A stretch of DNA of 26,684 nucleotides from contig CAMLHQ010000041.1 in the NCBI GenBank assembly GCA_946479785.1, positions 1 to 26,684 of the forward strand, written 5' to 3'. Positions 5,970-15,409 of the stretch are shown here, piece by piece. The notes under the pieces are model-generated. The model was not told where the DNA came from. It did no database searches and worked only from the letters and a program-made list of their open reading frames with translations. The DNA is from an uncultured Nitrospira sp. Lineage in GTDB: Bacteria > Nitrospirota > Nitrospiria > Nitrospirales > Nitrospiraceae. A program made the position numbers and the translations under genes. How positions within the stretch are numbered: the stretch's first letter is position 1; every line of letters begins with the position of its first letter.

Positions 5970-8900
5970 ATGCCCAATTCAGCATCGGACCGTAAGCCCA
6001 ATCGGCTCATTCACGAAACAAGCCCCTATCTGCTCCAGCACGCCTACAACCCTGTCGATTGGCATCCCTGGGGTTCGGAGGCGTTACAAGTCGCCAGAGA
6101 GCAGAATCGTCCCATTCTCTTGTCGATCGGCTATTCCGCGTGCCATTGGTGTCATGTCATGGAGCGTGAGTCGTTCGAAAACGAAGCGATTGCGGCCTTG
6201 ATGAACCGCCATTTCGTCTGTATCAAAGTGGATCGAGAAGAACGGCCGGATCTGGACGAAATCTACATGGCTGCGACTGTGGCAATGAATCACGGACAGG
6301 GTGGCTGGCCGATGACCGTCTTTCTCACGCCCGAGCAACAGCCGTTTTTTGCCGGGACCTATTTTCCTCCTGATGATCGCTGGGGCCGCCCCGGATTCCC
6401 AAATCTCCTGAGGAAGATCGCCGACGTGTGGAGTTCTGATGCAGCCGGCCTTCGCAGCCAGGCTCAGGAGATGACAGCGCGGTTGCAGCGTGAATGGCAG
6501 ACGCCAAATCCCGTCTCAGTGAGCGACGAGATTCTCGACACGGTCGTCCACGATTTCGACGAAGATTTTGATGCGCGCTTTGGAGGATTCGGAGCCGCGC
6601 CGAAGTTCCCTCCTGCTGCCGGCCTCTCCTTACTCCTTCGTTGCTACCGTCGAACCGGCGATGGCAAAGCGTTGCGTATGGTCACACGAACGCTCGACGG
6701 GATGGCCGCGGGCGGCATCTACGACCACATCGGGGGCGGTTTCGCCCGCTATTCGACGGATGAACGTTGGCTCGTTCCTCACTTCGAGAAGATGCTCTAC
6801 GACAACGCCTTGCTTGCGAGGACCTATCTCGAAGCCCACCAGGTCACCAAGCAGCCTGCCTATCGTCAAGTTGTGGTGGAAGTGTTGGATTACATTCTTC
6901 GGGAGATGACTGATTCCGAGGGAGGATTTTATTCAGCCACCGACGCCGATTCGGAGGGCGTGGAAGGGAAGTTCTTCGTGTGGACGCCTGATGAGATCCG
7001 AGAGGCGCTCAATAATGATGAAGATGCTCGCCGATTCTGTGCCTGTTATGACATTACTGCGCAGGGGAACTGGGAACATACAAATATTCCCAATCGGATG
7101 CATGCCATCGATGCGGTTGCACGTGAATTGGATCTGACCGTCGATGAGCTGCAAGAGACCATACAGCGTGTTCGTCCCCTCCTCTATGAGGCGCGGAAAC
7201 GACGGGTGGCGCCGGGTTTGGACGACAAAATCATCACGGCATGGAATGGCATGATGATTTCAGCCATGGCTGAAGGCGGTCGCGTGCTGGGTCGTTCAGA
7301 CTATGTGGATGCGGCACGGCGTGCCGCGGATTTCCTACTCCGCGTCCATCGAACAGCCGACGGCCGCCTGCTTCGAACATCGCGAAAGGGGCGCGCGCAT
7401 CTCGACGCTGTACTAGAGGACTACGCCTATTTGGGGGAAGGACTGGTTGATCTCTATGAGGCCTGTGGAGACGATCGCTATCTCGAAGCTGCCAGCACGT
7501 TGGCAGAAAATCTACTTGAGTCATATCAAGATTTCGATTATGGCGGGTTCTTCACTACCGCAAAGGAACATGAAGCCCTCATTCTTCGTGGCCGGGAAGG
7601 CGCCGACGGCGCAACCCCCAGCGGCAATGCCGTGGCTGCTGCACTCTTGGCTCGGCTCTCGTTTCACCTTGACCGTTGGGATTTTCGCGAGGCCGCGATT
7701 GGGGCCATCCGTGCCTATGGAAAGCAAATGACGCGATACCCGCGAGCGTTCGCCAAGAGCTTGGCCGTGGTCGGCCTTCTGACCGAAGGGCCAGTCGAAC
7801 TCGCCTTGATCGGTCGGAGCGATGATCCCGGGTTCTCGGCGATTCTACAGGCGATGAGAGAGGGATATCTGCCGAACCGCATCATCGCCGCCACTAACAT
7901 CGTGGATGGTTCTTCTGCCCATCCGCTTTTGGCCGGGAAGAAAACGGTGAATGGTCACGCTGCACTCTATCTCTGCCGAAACTTTTCCTGCCAACAGCCC
8001 CTGACCGATCCTTTGGCGGTGGCTGAAGCGCTTCATGCGACATCCAAATCATCTAACCGAATTACCGATCACACGAGATTGCAGGGTCAATTGCTTGATG
8101 GGAGCGCCACGGCTGAAGGCACGGCTCGATATGCCGCCAGGCTTGTCAATCAACCCAGGTCGGTTGGCCAATTCGAACATGGCTTCACACAGTTCGGACC
8201 GACGGGATTGACTTCCTCGAGGTTGGGATTCGGTTGCTATCGGGTCGATGGCAGCGATCCGGAATACGGTGCGGCACTCTCGAAAGCATTGCGGTGCGGT
8301 GTGAACCTGATCGATACCTCTACCAACTATATGGACGGTGAGAGCGAGCGCTTGGTCGGGTCAGTTCTGCGGGATCTCGTGAAGCAGAAGGAGATTAGCA
8401 GAGACGAAGTGATTGTCGTTTCGAAGATCGGGTACGTGCAGGGCCAGAATCTCAAGCTGGCGCAGACGCGCGAACAGGCCGGCCGTCCCTACCCCGATAT
8501 GGTGAAGTATAGTGAGGGCGTGTGGCACTGTATTCATCCGGAGTTTCTGGGTGATCAGCTCGATGGATCACTAGATCGATTGGGATTGGCGACGCTCGAT
8601 ATCTGCCTGCTTCATAATCCGGAATATTTTTTGTCTGAAGCGGCGCATCGTGGCGGAACGATCGTGGCCGAGGAGCGAGAAAAGTTTTATCGCAGATTAG
8701 GACAGGCCTTTGCTTATTTCGAATCACAGGTGGCGGTAGGTCGGATTCGGTGGTATGGAGTCTCCTCAAACACCGTAACGGACGATCCCGCAGGTGCGGA
8801 ATCAACGTCGTTGTCCCACATGCTGGTTGTCGCAGCCAACGCTGCCGCTTCTCTTGGAATGCCGCGACATCACTTCGCCGTCCTGCAATGCCCGATGAAT

Positions 8901-9659
8901 ATATTCGAAGCTGGTGCCTGGATGATGCGGAATACCGGAACCCACCAGGATCAAACCCTGTTGCAACTCGCGATACAGGAACAGGTGGCGGTGCTCGTAA
9001 ACAGGCCGCTCAATGCCATGCCGAGGACTGGTGCAGGGGTACTGCGATTGGCGGACTTTCCTCTCGAAGGCGATGCAGTCAACATTGAGGAAGCCCTGCG
9101 GGCGGTCGGTTTGTTGGAGGAAGAGTATCGATCGGCGTTGGCTCCGACTATTCCGCATGGTGGTGAAGGAACAAAACCGGAGGATTTCTTTAATTGGGGT
9201 GCCGAGTTGGCGCGGATCAGACCCCATATTCAAGGATTGGAACATTGGGAACAGATCGAGCAACAGATGATCGCGCCGCATGTGAACCAAGTGCTGCAGG
9301 CAATTCCTCGCCTCGTCAGCGGGGCATCCGCCGAGCAGTGGGAGGCTTGGAAAGATCGGTACGTGCCAGCGCTCTTGACCTTACTTAGGGGACTTCGGCG
9401 TGAAGCCACGGAAAAAAGTCGTGGCCGCGTGGAGAAAGTTGCGGCGTCAATCGATCCGCCTCTGCCGGTAGCTCGTCGGAGAGAATCGTTGTCACGGAAG
9501 GCGCTATGGGTGTTGTCAAGCACGCCCGGCGTTACATGCGTGCTGAATGGCATGAGAACCCGTCACTATGTGGACGATTCGATTGCGGTATTGGGCTGGG
9601 AACCGCTGAAGGAACCAGGAGCGATTTACGAGAGAATCCAAGAGATCTATCGGTCGTGA
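5970..9659 (+). CDS. DUF255/YyaL thioredoxin-like protein fused to an aldo/keto reductase
   Basis: Single uninterrupted reading frame of 1229 residues, about twice the usual YyaL length. Residues 11-690 are a full DUF255 (YyaL/SPATA20) protein: N-terminal [15 protein letters not shown] motif, thioredoxin-like fold with C58-H-W-C61, [11 protein letters not shown] (111-121), then an alpha/alpha-barrel part ([13 protein letters not shown] at 271-283) ending near [10 protein letters not shown] linker of about 50 residues leads to an aldo/keto reductase domain from 742 ([14 protein letters not shown]). Its catalytic tetrad is present: D782, Y787, K819, H882. A helical insertion (about 1073-1172) separates the typical C-terminal end ([11 protein letters not shown]). 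YyaL function is poorly known; the reductase should use NAD(P)H on a carbonyl substrate. No signal peptide, so cytoplasmic. The transcript seems leaderless. Confidence 0.88.
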   Translation: MPNSASDRKPNRLIHETSPYLLQHAYNPVDWHPWGSEALQVAREQNRPILLSIGYSACHWCHVMERESFENEAIAALMNRHFVCIKVDREERPDLDEIYMAATVAMNHGQGGWPMTVFLTPEQQPFFAGTYFPPDDRWGRPGFPNLLRKIADVWSSDAAGLRSQAQEMTARLQREWQTPNPVSVSDEILDTVVHDFDEDFDARFGGFGAAPKFPPAAGLSLLLRCYRRTGDGKALRMVTRTLDGMAAGGIYDHIGGGFARYSTDERWLVPHFEKMLYDNALLARTYLEAHQVTKQPAYRQVVVEVLDYILREMTDSEGGFYSATDADSEGVEGKFFVWTPDEIREALNNDEDARRFCACYDITAQGNWEHTNIPNRMHAIDAVARELDLTVDELQETIQRVRPLLYEARKRRVAPGLDDKIITAWNGMMISAMAEGGRVLGRSDYVDAARRAADFLLRVHRTADGRLLRTSRKGRAHLDAVLEDYAYLGEGLVDLYEACGDDRYLEAASTLAENLLESYQDFDYGGFFTTAKEHEALILRGREGADGATPSGNAVAAALLARLSFHLDRWDFREAAIGAIRAYGKQMTRYPRAFAKSLAVVGLLTEGPVELALIGRSDDPGFSAILQAMREGYLPNRIIAATNIVDGSSAHPLLAGKKTVNGHAALYLCRNFSCQQPLTDPLAVAEALHATSKSSNRITDHTRLQGQLLDGSATAEGTARYAARLVNQPRSVGQFEHGFTQFGPTGLTSSRLGFGCYRVDGSDPEYGAALSKALRCGVNLIDTSTNYMDGESERLVGSVLRDLVKQKEISRDEVIVVSKIGYVQGQNLKLAQTREQAGRPYPDMVKYSEGVWHCIHPEFLGDQLDGSLDRLGLATLDICLLHNPEYFLSEAAHRGGTIVAEEREKFYRRLGQAFAYFESQVAVGRIRWYGVSSNTVTDDPAGAESTSLSHMLVVAANAAASLGMPRHHFAVLQCPMNIFEAGAWMMRNTGTHQDQTLLQLAIQEQVAVLVNRPLNAMPRTGAGVLRLADFPLEGDAVNIEEALRAVGLLEEEYRSALAPTIPHGGEGTKPEDFFNWGAELARIRPHIQGLEHWEQIEQQMIAPHVNQVLQAIPRLVSGASAEQWEAWKDRYVPALLTLLRGLRREATEKSRGRVEKVAASIDPPLPVARRRESLSRKALWVLSSTPGVTCVLNGMRTRHYVDDSIAVLGWEPLKEPGAIYERIQEIYRS

Positions 9660-9663
9660 GGAA

Positions 9664-10176
9664 CTACTTAGAAGGGCGGAGGAGCTCTTGCCACGATTGG
9701 AGGACGCCACTGACCCATGATTGTTGTGGTGGGCGCGTGCCCTGTGCCCACACTCGTCTGGTACTCAACTGCTGAATGCGGCTCTCCACATCCCGATAGC
9801 CCGGGTCCTCCCGCCTGATCCACCGATAGGCTTCGAGCGTTTCGTCGATTCGCCCGAGCGTTTCGAGCGTACGGCCGAGCACGTAGAGAATCTGCACGGT
9901 CTCTTTCGTGGAAGCCTCCGAGCATTTCAAGGCTTTACGAAAGGCTGCCACAGCTTCTTCAGACCGCCTCCTCGACGTATAGCACAGTCCGATTTGAGCA
10001 TAGGCCTTGAGGGCATGGCTGCGGCTACCGGCCGCCTGTTCGAATTCTTCAATCGCCTGCTTGTAGAGGCCGGCTTTTCGGAGCACCAGGCCCCGCTCGT
10101 ATTTTTCGGATGCGTCAAACCCGAATTCCATTTGGGTAGTTTCTGAGAATGTACTGAAAGCGTGAGGGTCAGCCAT
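9664..10176 (-). CDS. Small TPR-repeat protein
   Basis: Protein of 170 residues with about three tetratricopeptide repeats between residues 22 and 135 (KYERGLVLRKAGLYKQAIEEFEQA, then AYAQIGLCYTSRRRSEEAVAAFRKAL, then YVLGRTLETLGRIDETLEAYRWI). TPR units bind partner proteins; no catalytic domain or signal peptide is present, so it is probably cytoplasmic. The C-terminal 35 residues are Trp/Pro-containing and outside the repeats. GAGGAA lies nine bases before the ATG at 10176, which supports that start. It converges with the DUF255-reductase gene, four bases apart, with no terminator between. Its partner cannot be named from the sequence. Confidence 0.8.
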   Translation of the reverse strand: MADPHAFSTFSETTQMEFGFDASEKYERGLVLRKAGLYKQAIEEFEQAAGSRSHALKAYAQIGLCYTSRRRSEEAVAAFRKALKCSEASTKETVQILYVLGRTLETLGRIDETLEAYRWIRREDPGYRDVESRIQQLSTRRVWAQGTRPPQQSWVSGVLQSWQELLRPSK

Positions 10177-10210
10177 TAATCGTTATTCCTCATCAGAATT
10201 CCTAACAGCA

Positions 10211-10231
10211 AGACTCAGGCCACAAGAGTCT
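10211..10231. repeat. Short inverted repeat in the TPR gene upstream region
   Basis: AGACTC (10211-10216) and GAGTCT (10226-10231) are inverted copies nine bases apart, 35 bases upstream of the TPR gene ATG. It may be an operator or a leader hairpin. The rest of the 200-base gap (10177-10376) shows no gene and no convincing terminator for fcl. Confidence 0.25.
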
Positions 10232-10376
10232 GTGCGGTTGGCTTTATGCGTCAAGGAGTTAGAAGGGGTAATCAATCTATTCTGACCTGACAAAGAGCTA
10301 AGTCTGTGCCAATCCCGCTCACAAATGGTCCAGAGGAGAGAAGGAGACAGAGGGACAAAAGCGGTGGGTCTTTGGA

Positions 10377-11339
10377 TTAAAAGTGCACCTCTCGGATGGA
10401 GGCGCGATTGGCTTGAAACCATCGAATAGTCTTCTTGAGCCCCTCGCGAAGCGAATGCTTGGCTTGAAAACCGATCGCCTGTTTGATGCGGCTGACGTCC
10501 AAACATCGGCGAGGCTGGCCGTTCGGCTTGGTCTTGTCCCATACGATACGGCCATGGTAGCCGAGTTCTGTGGCAATCATGAGCGCAAGGCTCTTAATCG
10601 TGACCTCCTCACCTGTTCCCAGATTGAGCGGGAGCGAATCATTGTACTGTTCCGCAGCCTGAAGAATCCCTTCTGCAGCATCTTCGACATAGAGAAATTC
10701 GCGAGTCGGTGTCCCGTCCCCCCATAAGACAATCTCAGATCCGCCTGTCTCTTGGGCTTCCGCGCATTTGCGGATCAAAGCCGGAATTACGTGTGAGGTT
10801 TCTAAATCAAAATTATCGCGGGGGCCGTACAAATTAACCGGAAACAAAGCGATCGAGTTGAACCTGTACTGCTGCCGGTAGGCTTGCGACTGCACCAGCA
10901 TCATTTTCTTTGCAAGACCATATGGTGCATTGGTCTCTTCCGGATACCCGTTCCAGATGTCTTCTTCCTTGAATGGTATGGGGGCGAACTTGGGGTACGC
11001 ACAGATCGTTCCCAAGGCGACGAACTTCTTTAGCCCGCATTGGCGGCCGACTTCGATGAGTTGACTGCCCATCATCAAGTTATCGTAAAAAAAGCGCCCG
11101 GGATTTGCCTGATTCGCGCCGATTCCGCCAACCCGAGCGGCCAAGTGAATAACCATGTCCGGGTTGGCGTCTTCGTAAAGACGCCGCACGGCCTCCATTT
11201 GTACGAGGTCGTAGTCCCGGCTTCGAGGCACGACGATATGCTGGCAGCCCTTGGCTCGAAGCTGCTCCACTACAAAGGAGCCTAGGAAGCCGGCTCCGCC
11301 GGTGACGACGACACGCTTGTCGGACCAAAACGATGCCAT
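10377..11339 (-). CDS. fcl: GDP-L-fucose synthase
   Basis: NAD(P)H-dependent epimerase/reductase of 320 residues that converts GDP-4-keto-6-deoxy-D-mannose to GDP-L-fucose, the second step after Gmd. It is an extended short-chain dehydrogenase: Rossmann motif T-G-G-A-G-F-L-G at 13-20, the [12 protein letters not shown] segment near 107-118 (Thr in the place of the catalytic Ser), and Y-G-L-A-K as the YxxxK catalytic pair at about 139-143. Length matches the family. The ATG at 11339 comes one base after the gmd stop codon; AAGG within the end of gmd serves as ribosome site seven bases upstream. The two genes are thus translationally coupled. The product would feed fucose into lipopolysaccharide or exopolysaccharide, but no glycosyltransferase is in the window. 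Confidence 0.93.
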   Translation of the reverse strand: MASFWSDKRVVVTGGAGFLGSFVVEQLRAKGCQHIVVPRSRDYDLVQMEAVRRLYEDANPDMVIHLAARVGGIGANQANPGRFFYDNLMMGSQLIEVGRQCGLKKFVALGTICAYPKFAPIPFKEEDIWNGYPEETNAPYGLAKKMMLVQSQAYRQQYRFNSIALFPVNLYGPRDNFDLETSHVIPALIRKCAEAQETGGSEIVLWGDGTPTREFLYVEDAAEGILQAAEQYNDSLPLNLGTGEEVTIKSLALMIATELGYHGRIVWDKTKPNGQPRRCLDVSRIKQAIGFQAKHSLREGLKKTIRWFQANRASIREVHF

Positions 11340-11340
11340 G

Positions 11341-12348
11341 TCATTTCCTTCCCTTCACGCCTTCCAGCCGCTCATGTTCTGCCGCGAGGTCGGCATCGAC
11401 CATCATGGTGATCAATTCATGGAATCCGACCTTGGGAGACCATCCTAGCTGCCGTTTGGCTTTGCTCGCGTCCCCGATAAGGAGATCCACTTCCGTCGGG
11501 CGATAGTACTTCTCGTCGATCTTGACGTATTTTTTCCAATCAAGCTGCAGGCGATCGAACGCCAGTTCAAGCATTTCGCGCACAGTGTGGGTCTCGCCCG
11601 TTGCAATGACGTAGTCCTCCGGTTGATCGGCCTGCAACATCAGCCACATGGCTTCAATGTAGTCGCCGGCATATCCCCAGTCGCGCTTGGCGTCAAGATT
11701 GCCCAGGTACAGATCCTTCTGCACACCCAATTTGATGCGAGCCGCAGCCTTCGTAATCTTCCTGGTCACGAATGTTTCTCCTCGTCGTGGCGATTCATGG
11801 TTGAAGAGAATGCCGTTGCATGCAAAGAGATTATACGCTTCGCGATAATTGACGGTGATCCAGTAGGAATAGACTTTCGCCGCACCATAAGGACTGCGAG
11901 GGTAAAAGGGGGTCGTTTCCCGTTGCGGAACTTCAAGCACTTTTCCGAACATCTCGCTGGAGGAGGCCTGGTAGAACTTGGGCTTCCTGCCGGATTCACG
12001 GATGGCTTCGAGGAGACGAATCGTGCCGAGGCCGGTAATTTCTCCGGTATATTCGGGAATGTCGAAACTCACGCGGACGTGGCTTTGTGCTCCCAGATTG
12101 TAGATTTCGTCCGGTTGAACCGTACGAAGGATGCGGTTCAGCGAACTCGCGTCGTTGAGATCGCCGTAGACCAGATGCAGGCGCCGTTGAGGAACGTGAG
12201 GATCCTCATAGATGGGATCAATCCGGCCCGTATTGAAGGAACTCGATCGTCGAATGATACCGTAGACCTCATAGCCTTTCTTGAGCAGGAATTCCGAAAG
12301 GTACGAACCGTCTTGTCCTGTGATGCCGGTCAGTAAAGCTTTCTTCAC
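11341..12348 (-). CDS. gmd: GDP-mannose 4,6-dehydratase
   Basis: Cytoplasmic enzyme of 335 residues converting GDP-D-mannose to GDP-4-keto-6-deoxy-D-mannose, the precursor of GDP-fucose and related sugars. The cofactor motif G8-I-T-G11-Q-D-G14 opens the protein. Catalytic residues are visible: S130-S131-E132 in QASSSEMFG, and Y154-G-A-A-K158. The C-terminal half keeps [14 protein letters not shown] and the FRPxEVD-like YRPTEVDLL segment. I place the start at GTG 12348: AGGAG (complement of 12356-12360) lies seven bases upstream. An ATG at 12405 would lie upstream of the promoter, so the longer reading is unlikely. It is the first gene of the gmd-fcl operon. Confidence 0.94.
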   Translation of the reverse strand: MKKALLTGITGQDGSYLSEFLLKKGYEVYGIIRRSSSFNTGRIDPIYEDPHVPQRRLHLVYGDLNDASSLNRILRTVQPDEIYNLGAQSHVRVSFDIPEYTGEITGLGTIRLLEAIRESGRKPKFYQASSSEMFGKVLEVPQRETTPFYPRSPYGAAKVYSYWITVNYREAYNLFACNGILFNHESPRRGETFVTRKITKAAARIKLGVQKDLYLGNLDAKRDWGYAGDYIEAMWLMLQADQPEDYVIATGETHTVREMLELAFDRLQLDWKKYVKIDEKYYRPTEVDLLIGDASKAKRQLGWSPKVGFHELITMMVDADLAAEHERLEGVKGRK

Positions 12349-12355
12349 GGAGCGT

Positions 12356-12360
12356 CTCCT
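12356..12360 (-). promoter_or_regulatory. Ribosome-binding site deciding the gmd start
   Basis: AGGAG on the minus strand, seven bases before GTG at 12348. No comparable site precedes the in-frame ATG at 12405. Confidence 0.7.
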
Positions 12361-12375
12361 TTTGTTGTGGACGAA

Positions 12376-12404
12376 ATTATGGAGCGATTCAGGACGATTG
12401 TCCA
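12376..12404 (-). promoter_or_regulatory. Promoter of the gmd-fcl operon
   Basis: On the minus strand, -35 TGGACA (12399-12404) and -10 CATAAT (12376-12381) each match the sigma70 consensus in five of six bases, with an ideal 17-base spacer. Transcription would start near 12369, giving a leader of about 21 bases that contains the AGGAG ribosome site. Confidence 0.65.
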
Positions 12405-12477
12405 CTGAGTCATAGATCTCATCCGGATGTATCGGCAGGCTCGTCAGCAGACTCCACGTGTCTCATGTTCAAGCCAA

Positions 12478-12516
12478 CAGGGGTCCGGCCACTTTGGTAC
12501 TGCGTAAACACCCCTG
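12478..12516. repeat. Inverted repeat between the divergent gmd and gspC promoters
   Basis: CAGGGGT (12478-12484) and ACCCCTG (12510-12516) are exact inverted seven-base copies, 25 bases apart, just upstream of the gspC promoter -35 box at 12538. It could bind a regulator of the secretion cluster. No T-run follows, so a terminator is unlikely. Confidence 0.35.
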
Positions 12517-12537
12517 GATTTAAGGCATCGACATCTA

Positions 12538-12566
12538 TTGCGCCTCTTCGGTCAGCGCATTACAAT
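12538..12566 (+). promoter_or_regulatory. Candidate promoter of the type II secretion cluster
   Basis: TTGCGC (12538-12543), a 17-base spacer and TACAAT (12561-12566). The -10 matches in five of six bases and the -35 in the three key bases. Transcription would start near 12573, about 20 bases before the gspC ATG. Confidence 0.5.
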
Positions 12567-12592
12567 GACGGCCTATTCTTAGTCGTACGAGA

Positions 12593-13462
12593 ATGACATC
12601 GCGCCGCATGCTCATATTGCTGTTTGTCCTCGGAGCGACATTTTTGATCGCCCACACGATTAATGCCGTCATTGCTGAGGCGTTATTCGTGCCGTCCGGA
12701 GTTGCACTGCCGCAGACCGCCCTTGATCAGGACCGTTCAGGGACTCGTTCCCCGTCTGCACTGGCGGAACAAGTACGTATGAGCGGGTTGTTTCCTCTCC
12801 CACCCGATCCAATCGGGATGACTGGCGGGGTCGCGGGTGCCGGTGGGCCTATGCGGCAATTGTTGAACGTCGCATCGAAGATCAAATTGCTTGGAGTCGT
12901 CGTCGGCGATCGTGCAGGGGTCTCCGCGATCATCGAAGAACTCTCGAGCAAACGGCAGCTCTTTTTCCGGCTACACGACCAGATTCCGGACATTGGAGAA
13001 ATCAGCGAAATCAGGCATAACGGGATCGTGATTCGGCAAGGAGATCAGCAGGAACTGTTGGAATTGTCGACTGGACAGCCGGACAAACCTCCTGTGACCC
13101 AGGTAGCTTCGACTGGTCCGGCAGCAGCCCTTTCTGGCGGGCAGATCAAGAAGGTGCTCGATCGCCGGGAAGTCGAACAGGCTCTCAATGACGTGCCGAA
13201 GCTTTTGTCGCAAGCCAGAGCCGTTCCGGTGCTGGCCAACGGGACAATGAGCGGTTTTCGTTTGGATTACATCGCCCCTTCCAGTTTCTACGAGAAGATC
13301 GGCCTGCAGTACGGGGATGTTCTAAAACAAGTTAATGGCGTGGAAATCAAAGATCCCGGGACGATGCTCTCGTTGTTCCAGCAGTTGCGCAATGAACAAT
13401 CTGTCAAGCTTGATATCCTGCGGAATAATCAGCGCACGACGATGCTGTTCGATATTCGCTAA
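12593..13462 (+). CDS. gspC: Type II secretion inner-membrane protein GspC
   Basis: Bitopic inner-membrane protein of 289 residues that links the inner-membrane platform to the secretin. Residues 7-28 are the membrane segment, followed by a Pro-rich periplasmic linker. Residues 95-157 are the homology region (KLLGVVVGDRAGVSAIIEE), which in this family contacts the N0 domain of GspD. Residues 218-287 form a PDZ domain (GFRLDYIAPSSFYEKIGLQYGDVLKQVNG). The start at 12593 lacks a strong ribosome site; ATG 12608 is an alternative that removes only five residues. It is the first gene of the cluster. Its normal downstream partner gspD is absent; 202 non-coding bases follow. Confidence 0.9.
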   Translation: MTSRRMLILLFVLGATFLIAHTINAVIAEALFVPSGVALPQTALDQDRSGTRSPSALAEQVRMSGLFPLPPDPIGMTGGVAGAGGPMRQLLNVASKIKLLGVVVGDRAGVSAIIEELSSKRQLFFRLHDQIPDIGEISEIRHNGIVIRQGDQQELLELSTGQPDKPPVTQVASTGPAAALSGGQIKKVLDRREVEQALNDVPKLLSQARAVPVLANGTMSGFRLDYIAPSSFYEKIGLQYGDVLKQVNGVEIKDPGTMLSLFQQLRNEQSVKLDILRNNQRTTMLFDIR

Positions 13463-13664
13463 TCGATCTCGCGACGATATAGAGAATCGTCCCCCTCGCC
13501 TACAGAAATCTCTCCCCGGACTAGGTATTCACCCTGCAAGACCGCTGCTGCGAATGCTGCTTGTCATGGCCGGTAAGAGAGGAGTAATCTTATTATCTTT
13601 CTGGCAGTTACGTGATTCGCGCATCTCGGTAACGAGCAGGATAAACCCCAGAGACAATGGGTGA
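13463..13664. other. Non-coding gap where gspD would be expected
   Basis: In the usual gene order gspD lies between gspC and gspE. These 202 bases contain no credible reading frame and no sequence I recognise as secretin. A weak promoter candidate lies here (TTGTCA at 13561-13566, 18 bases, TAATCT at 13585-13590), which would give gspE a leader of about 70 bases. Confidence 0.6.
13561..13590 (+). promoter_or_regulatory. Weak candidate promoter upstream of gspE
   Basis: TTGTCA matches the -35 consensus in five of six bases. TAATCT keeps only the first T, the A and the final T of the -10. The spacer is 18 bases. If real, gspE and the genes after it could be transcribed apart from gspC. Confidence 0.3.
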
Positions 13665-15407
13665 ATGGAACGTATGGTGGCCAAACAGACGCATGTGACC
13701 AGACCATTGTTGGGAGCGATTCTCGAACAGAAATTTGGCCTGTCAGAAGCCAAGTTGCTCGAGGCCCTCAATGTCCAACAAACCAAGGGCGGGCGTCTCG
13801 GGGAAGCTTTGCTCAAAATCAGGGCGATTGAGGAGGACCTGCTGTTACAAGCCCTCGCCATGCAGTTCGAAATGCCTTGGCTCCCTCACTTGGACGTCAA
13901 TCAAGTCGATCATGAATGGATCAAGAAGGTGCCGATTCATTTTGCCCGCCGGTATCGCGTGTTGCCGCTCAAGATGGAAGAGGGCGCGATCGTAGTAGCC
14001 ACCACCGATCCTTTAGAAACAGCGGCGCTTGATGACTTACGCCTCTTGTTAGGGATGCCGGTCAAGGCCGTGTTAACCAGCACCATGTCCTTGCTGAATT
14101 GTTTGAATCGGACTTACGACGAAGTTGCCAGCCCAACTGGCGCTGAGCAAGTGATGGAAGACATTGCCGCCAGCGAAAATCTGGACCAGATCGCGCATGA
14201 ACTGGACGAACCACAAGATCTGCTCGATGCGACGGACGAAGCGCCGATCATCCGGCTCGTGAATTCCGTGCTCTTCCAAGCCGTGCGGCAACGTGCGAGC
14301 GACATCCACTTTGAATCCTTTGAGCGGGGGTTGGTGGTTCGCTATCGAATCGACGGTGTACTCTACCCGATCCTCACGCCGCCGAAGCACTTGCAGTCAA
14401 GCATCATCGCCCGTCTGAAAATCATGGCAGGTCTCAATATTGCGGAAAAGCGGCTGCCGCAGGACGGACGGTTTGCCATCCGTACGGCCGGTAAAGATGT
14501 GGACCTTCGCGTGTCCGTCTTGCCTACGTCGCACGGTGAACGGGTCGTGCTGCGCTTGCTTGAAAAAGAGAACCGGCTGCTCAATCTTTCCGAGATGGGA
14601 TTTTCGCCTGACCGTCTTCGCATCATCCAACAACTCATTCAGTTGACGCACGGGATTCTTCTCGTGACCGGGCCGACGGGTAGCGGCAAAACGACGACGC
14701 TCTATGCGGCGCTGAGCGAGATCAACGCGCCCGACAAGAACATTATCACTGTTGAGGACCCTGTAGAATATCAACTGCTCGGCATCGGACAGATGCAGGT
14801 GAATCCCAAGATCAATCTGACCTTCGCTGCGGGACTCCGGTCTATTCTTCGGCAAGATCCGGATGTCATCATGATCGGAGAAATTCGGGATCGGGAAACG
14901 GCCGAGATCGCCATCCATGCCTCCCTCACGGGACACTTGGTCTTCTCAACGCTCCACACAAACGATGCTGCGAGTGCGGCCACTCGATTGATCGATATGG
15001 GTATCGAACCGTTCCTCGTTGCCTCTTCCGTAGTGGCGGTGTTGGCACAGCGGCTGATTCGAAAAGTCTGCCCTGAATGCAAGAAAGCCTATCAGCCGGA
15101 TGATGAAGAACTCATCAGACTTGGGGTAGTTCCCGGAAAAACCAGACCGACGTTCTATCGGGGTACCGGTTGTGCCGCATGCAGTCAGACCGGCTATCGC
15201 GGCCGGACCGGCATTCACGAGCTGCTGGTTCTGGACGATGAGGTTCGGCGGTTGATCGGCAGCAAAGCCGATTCGGCCGCCATCAAACAGGCGGCAGTCG
15301 CGAAAGGGATGATCCTCCTGAAAGAAGAAGCCGCCGAAAAGATCTTCGCAGGGATTACGACCACAGAAGAGGTCATGCGCATGACGCAACAAGAGGTCGA
15401 AGTCTAA
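13665..15407 (+). CDS. gspE: Type II secretion ATPase GspE
   Basis: Cytoplasmic hexameric ATPase of 580 residues that powers pseudopilus assembly. The N-terminal part (about 8-165) is the GspE/PilB N-terminal domain that binds GspL. The motor domain has Walker A G336-P-T-G-S-G-K342-T-T, the Asp box N-I-I-T-V-E-D-P-V-E, Walker B with E406 in IMIGEIRD, and the His box TGHLVFSTLHTNDA. A zinc-binding tetracysteine module (C469/C472 and C503/C506) is complete. The C-terminal TGYRGRTGIHELL segment is typical. The start is ATG 13665 or 13674, three codons later; neither has a strong ribosome site. The gene ends two bases before gspF. PilB of type IV pili is a close relative, but the pseudopilin cluster downstream argues for GspE. 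Confidence 0.95.
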   Translation: MERMVAKQTHVTRPLLGAILEQKFGLSEAKLLEALNVQQTKGGRLGEALLKIRAIEEDLLLQALAMQFEMPWLPHLDVNQVDHEWIKKVPIHFARRYRVLPLKMEEGAIVVATTDPLETAALDDLRLLLGMPVKAVLTSTMSLLNCLNRTYDEVASPTGAEQVMEDIAASENLDQIAHELDEPQDLLDATDEAPIIRLVNSVLFQAVRQRASDIHFESFERGLVVRYRIDGVLYPILTPPKHLQSSIIARLKIMAGLNIAEKRLPQDGRFAIRTAGKDVDLRVSVLPTSHGERVVLRLLEKENRLLNLSEMGFSPDRLRIIQQLIQLTHGILLVTGPTGSGKTTTLYAALSEINAPDKNIITVEDPVEYQLLGIGQMQVNPKINLTFAAGLRSILRQDPDVIMIGEIRDRETAEIAIHASLTGHLVFSTLHTNDAASAATRLIDMGIEPFLVASSVVAVLAQRLIRKVCPECKKAYQPDDEELIRLGVVPGKTRPTFYRGTGCAACSQTGYRGRTGIHELLVLDDEVRRLIGSKADSAAIKQAAVAKGMILLKEEAAEKIFAGITTTEEVMRMTQQEVEV

Positions 15408-15409
15408 CG

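Noticed and set aside
11587..12336. Plus-strand frame of 249 residues opposite gmd
   Set aside because: It is antisense to a clearly conserved enzyme with all catalytic motifs. No ribosome site or recognisable domain is present.
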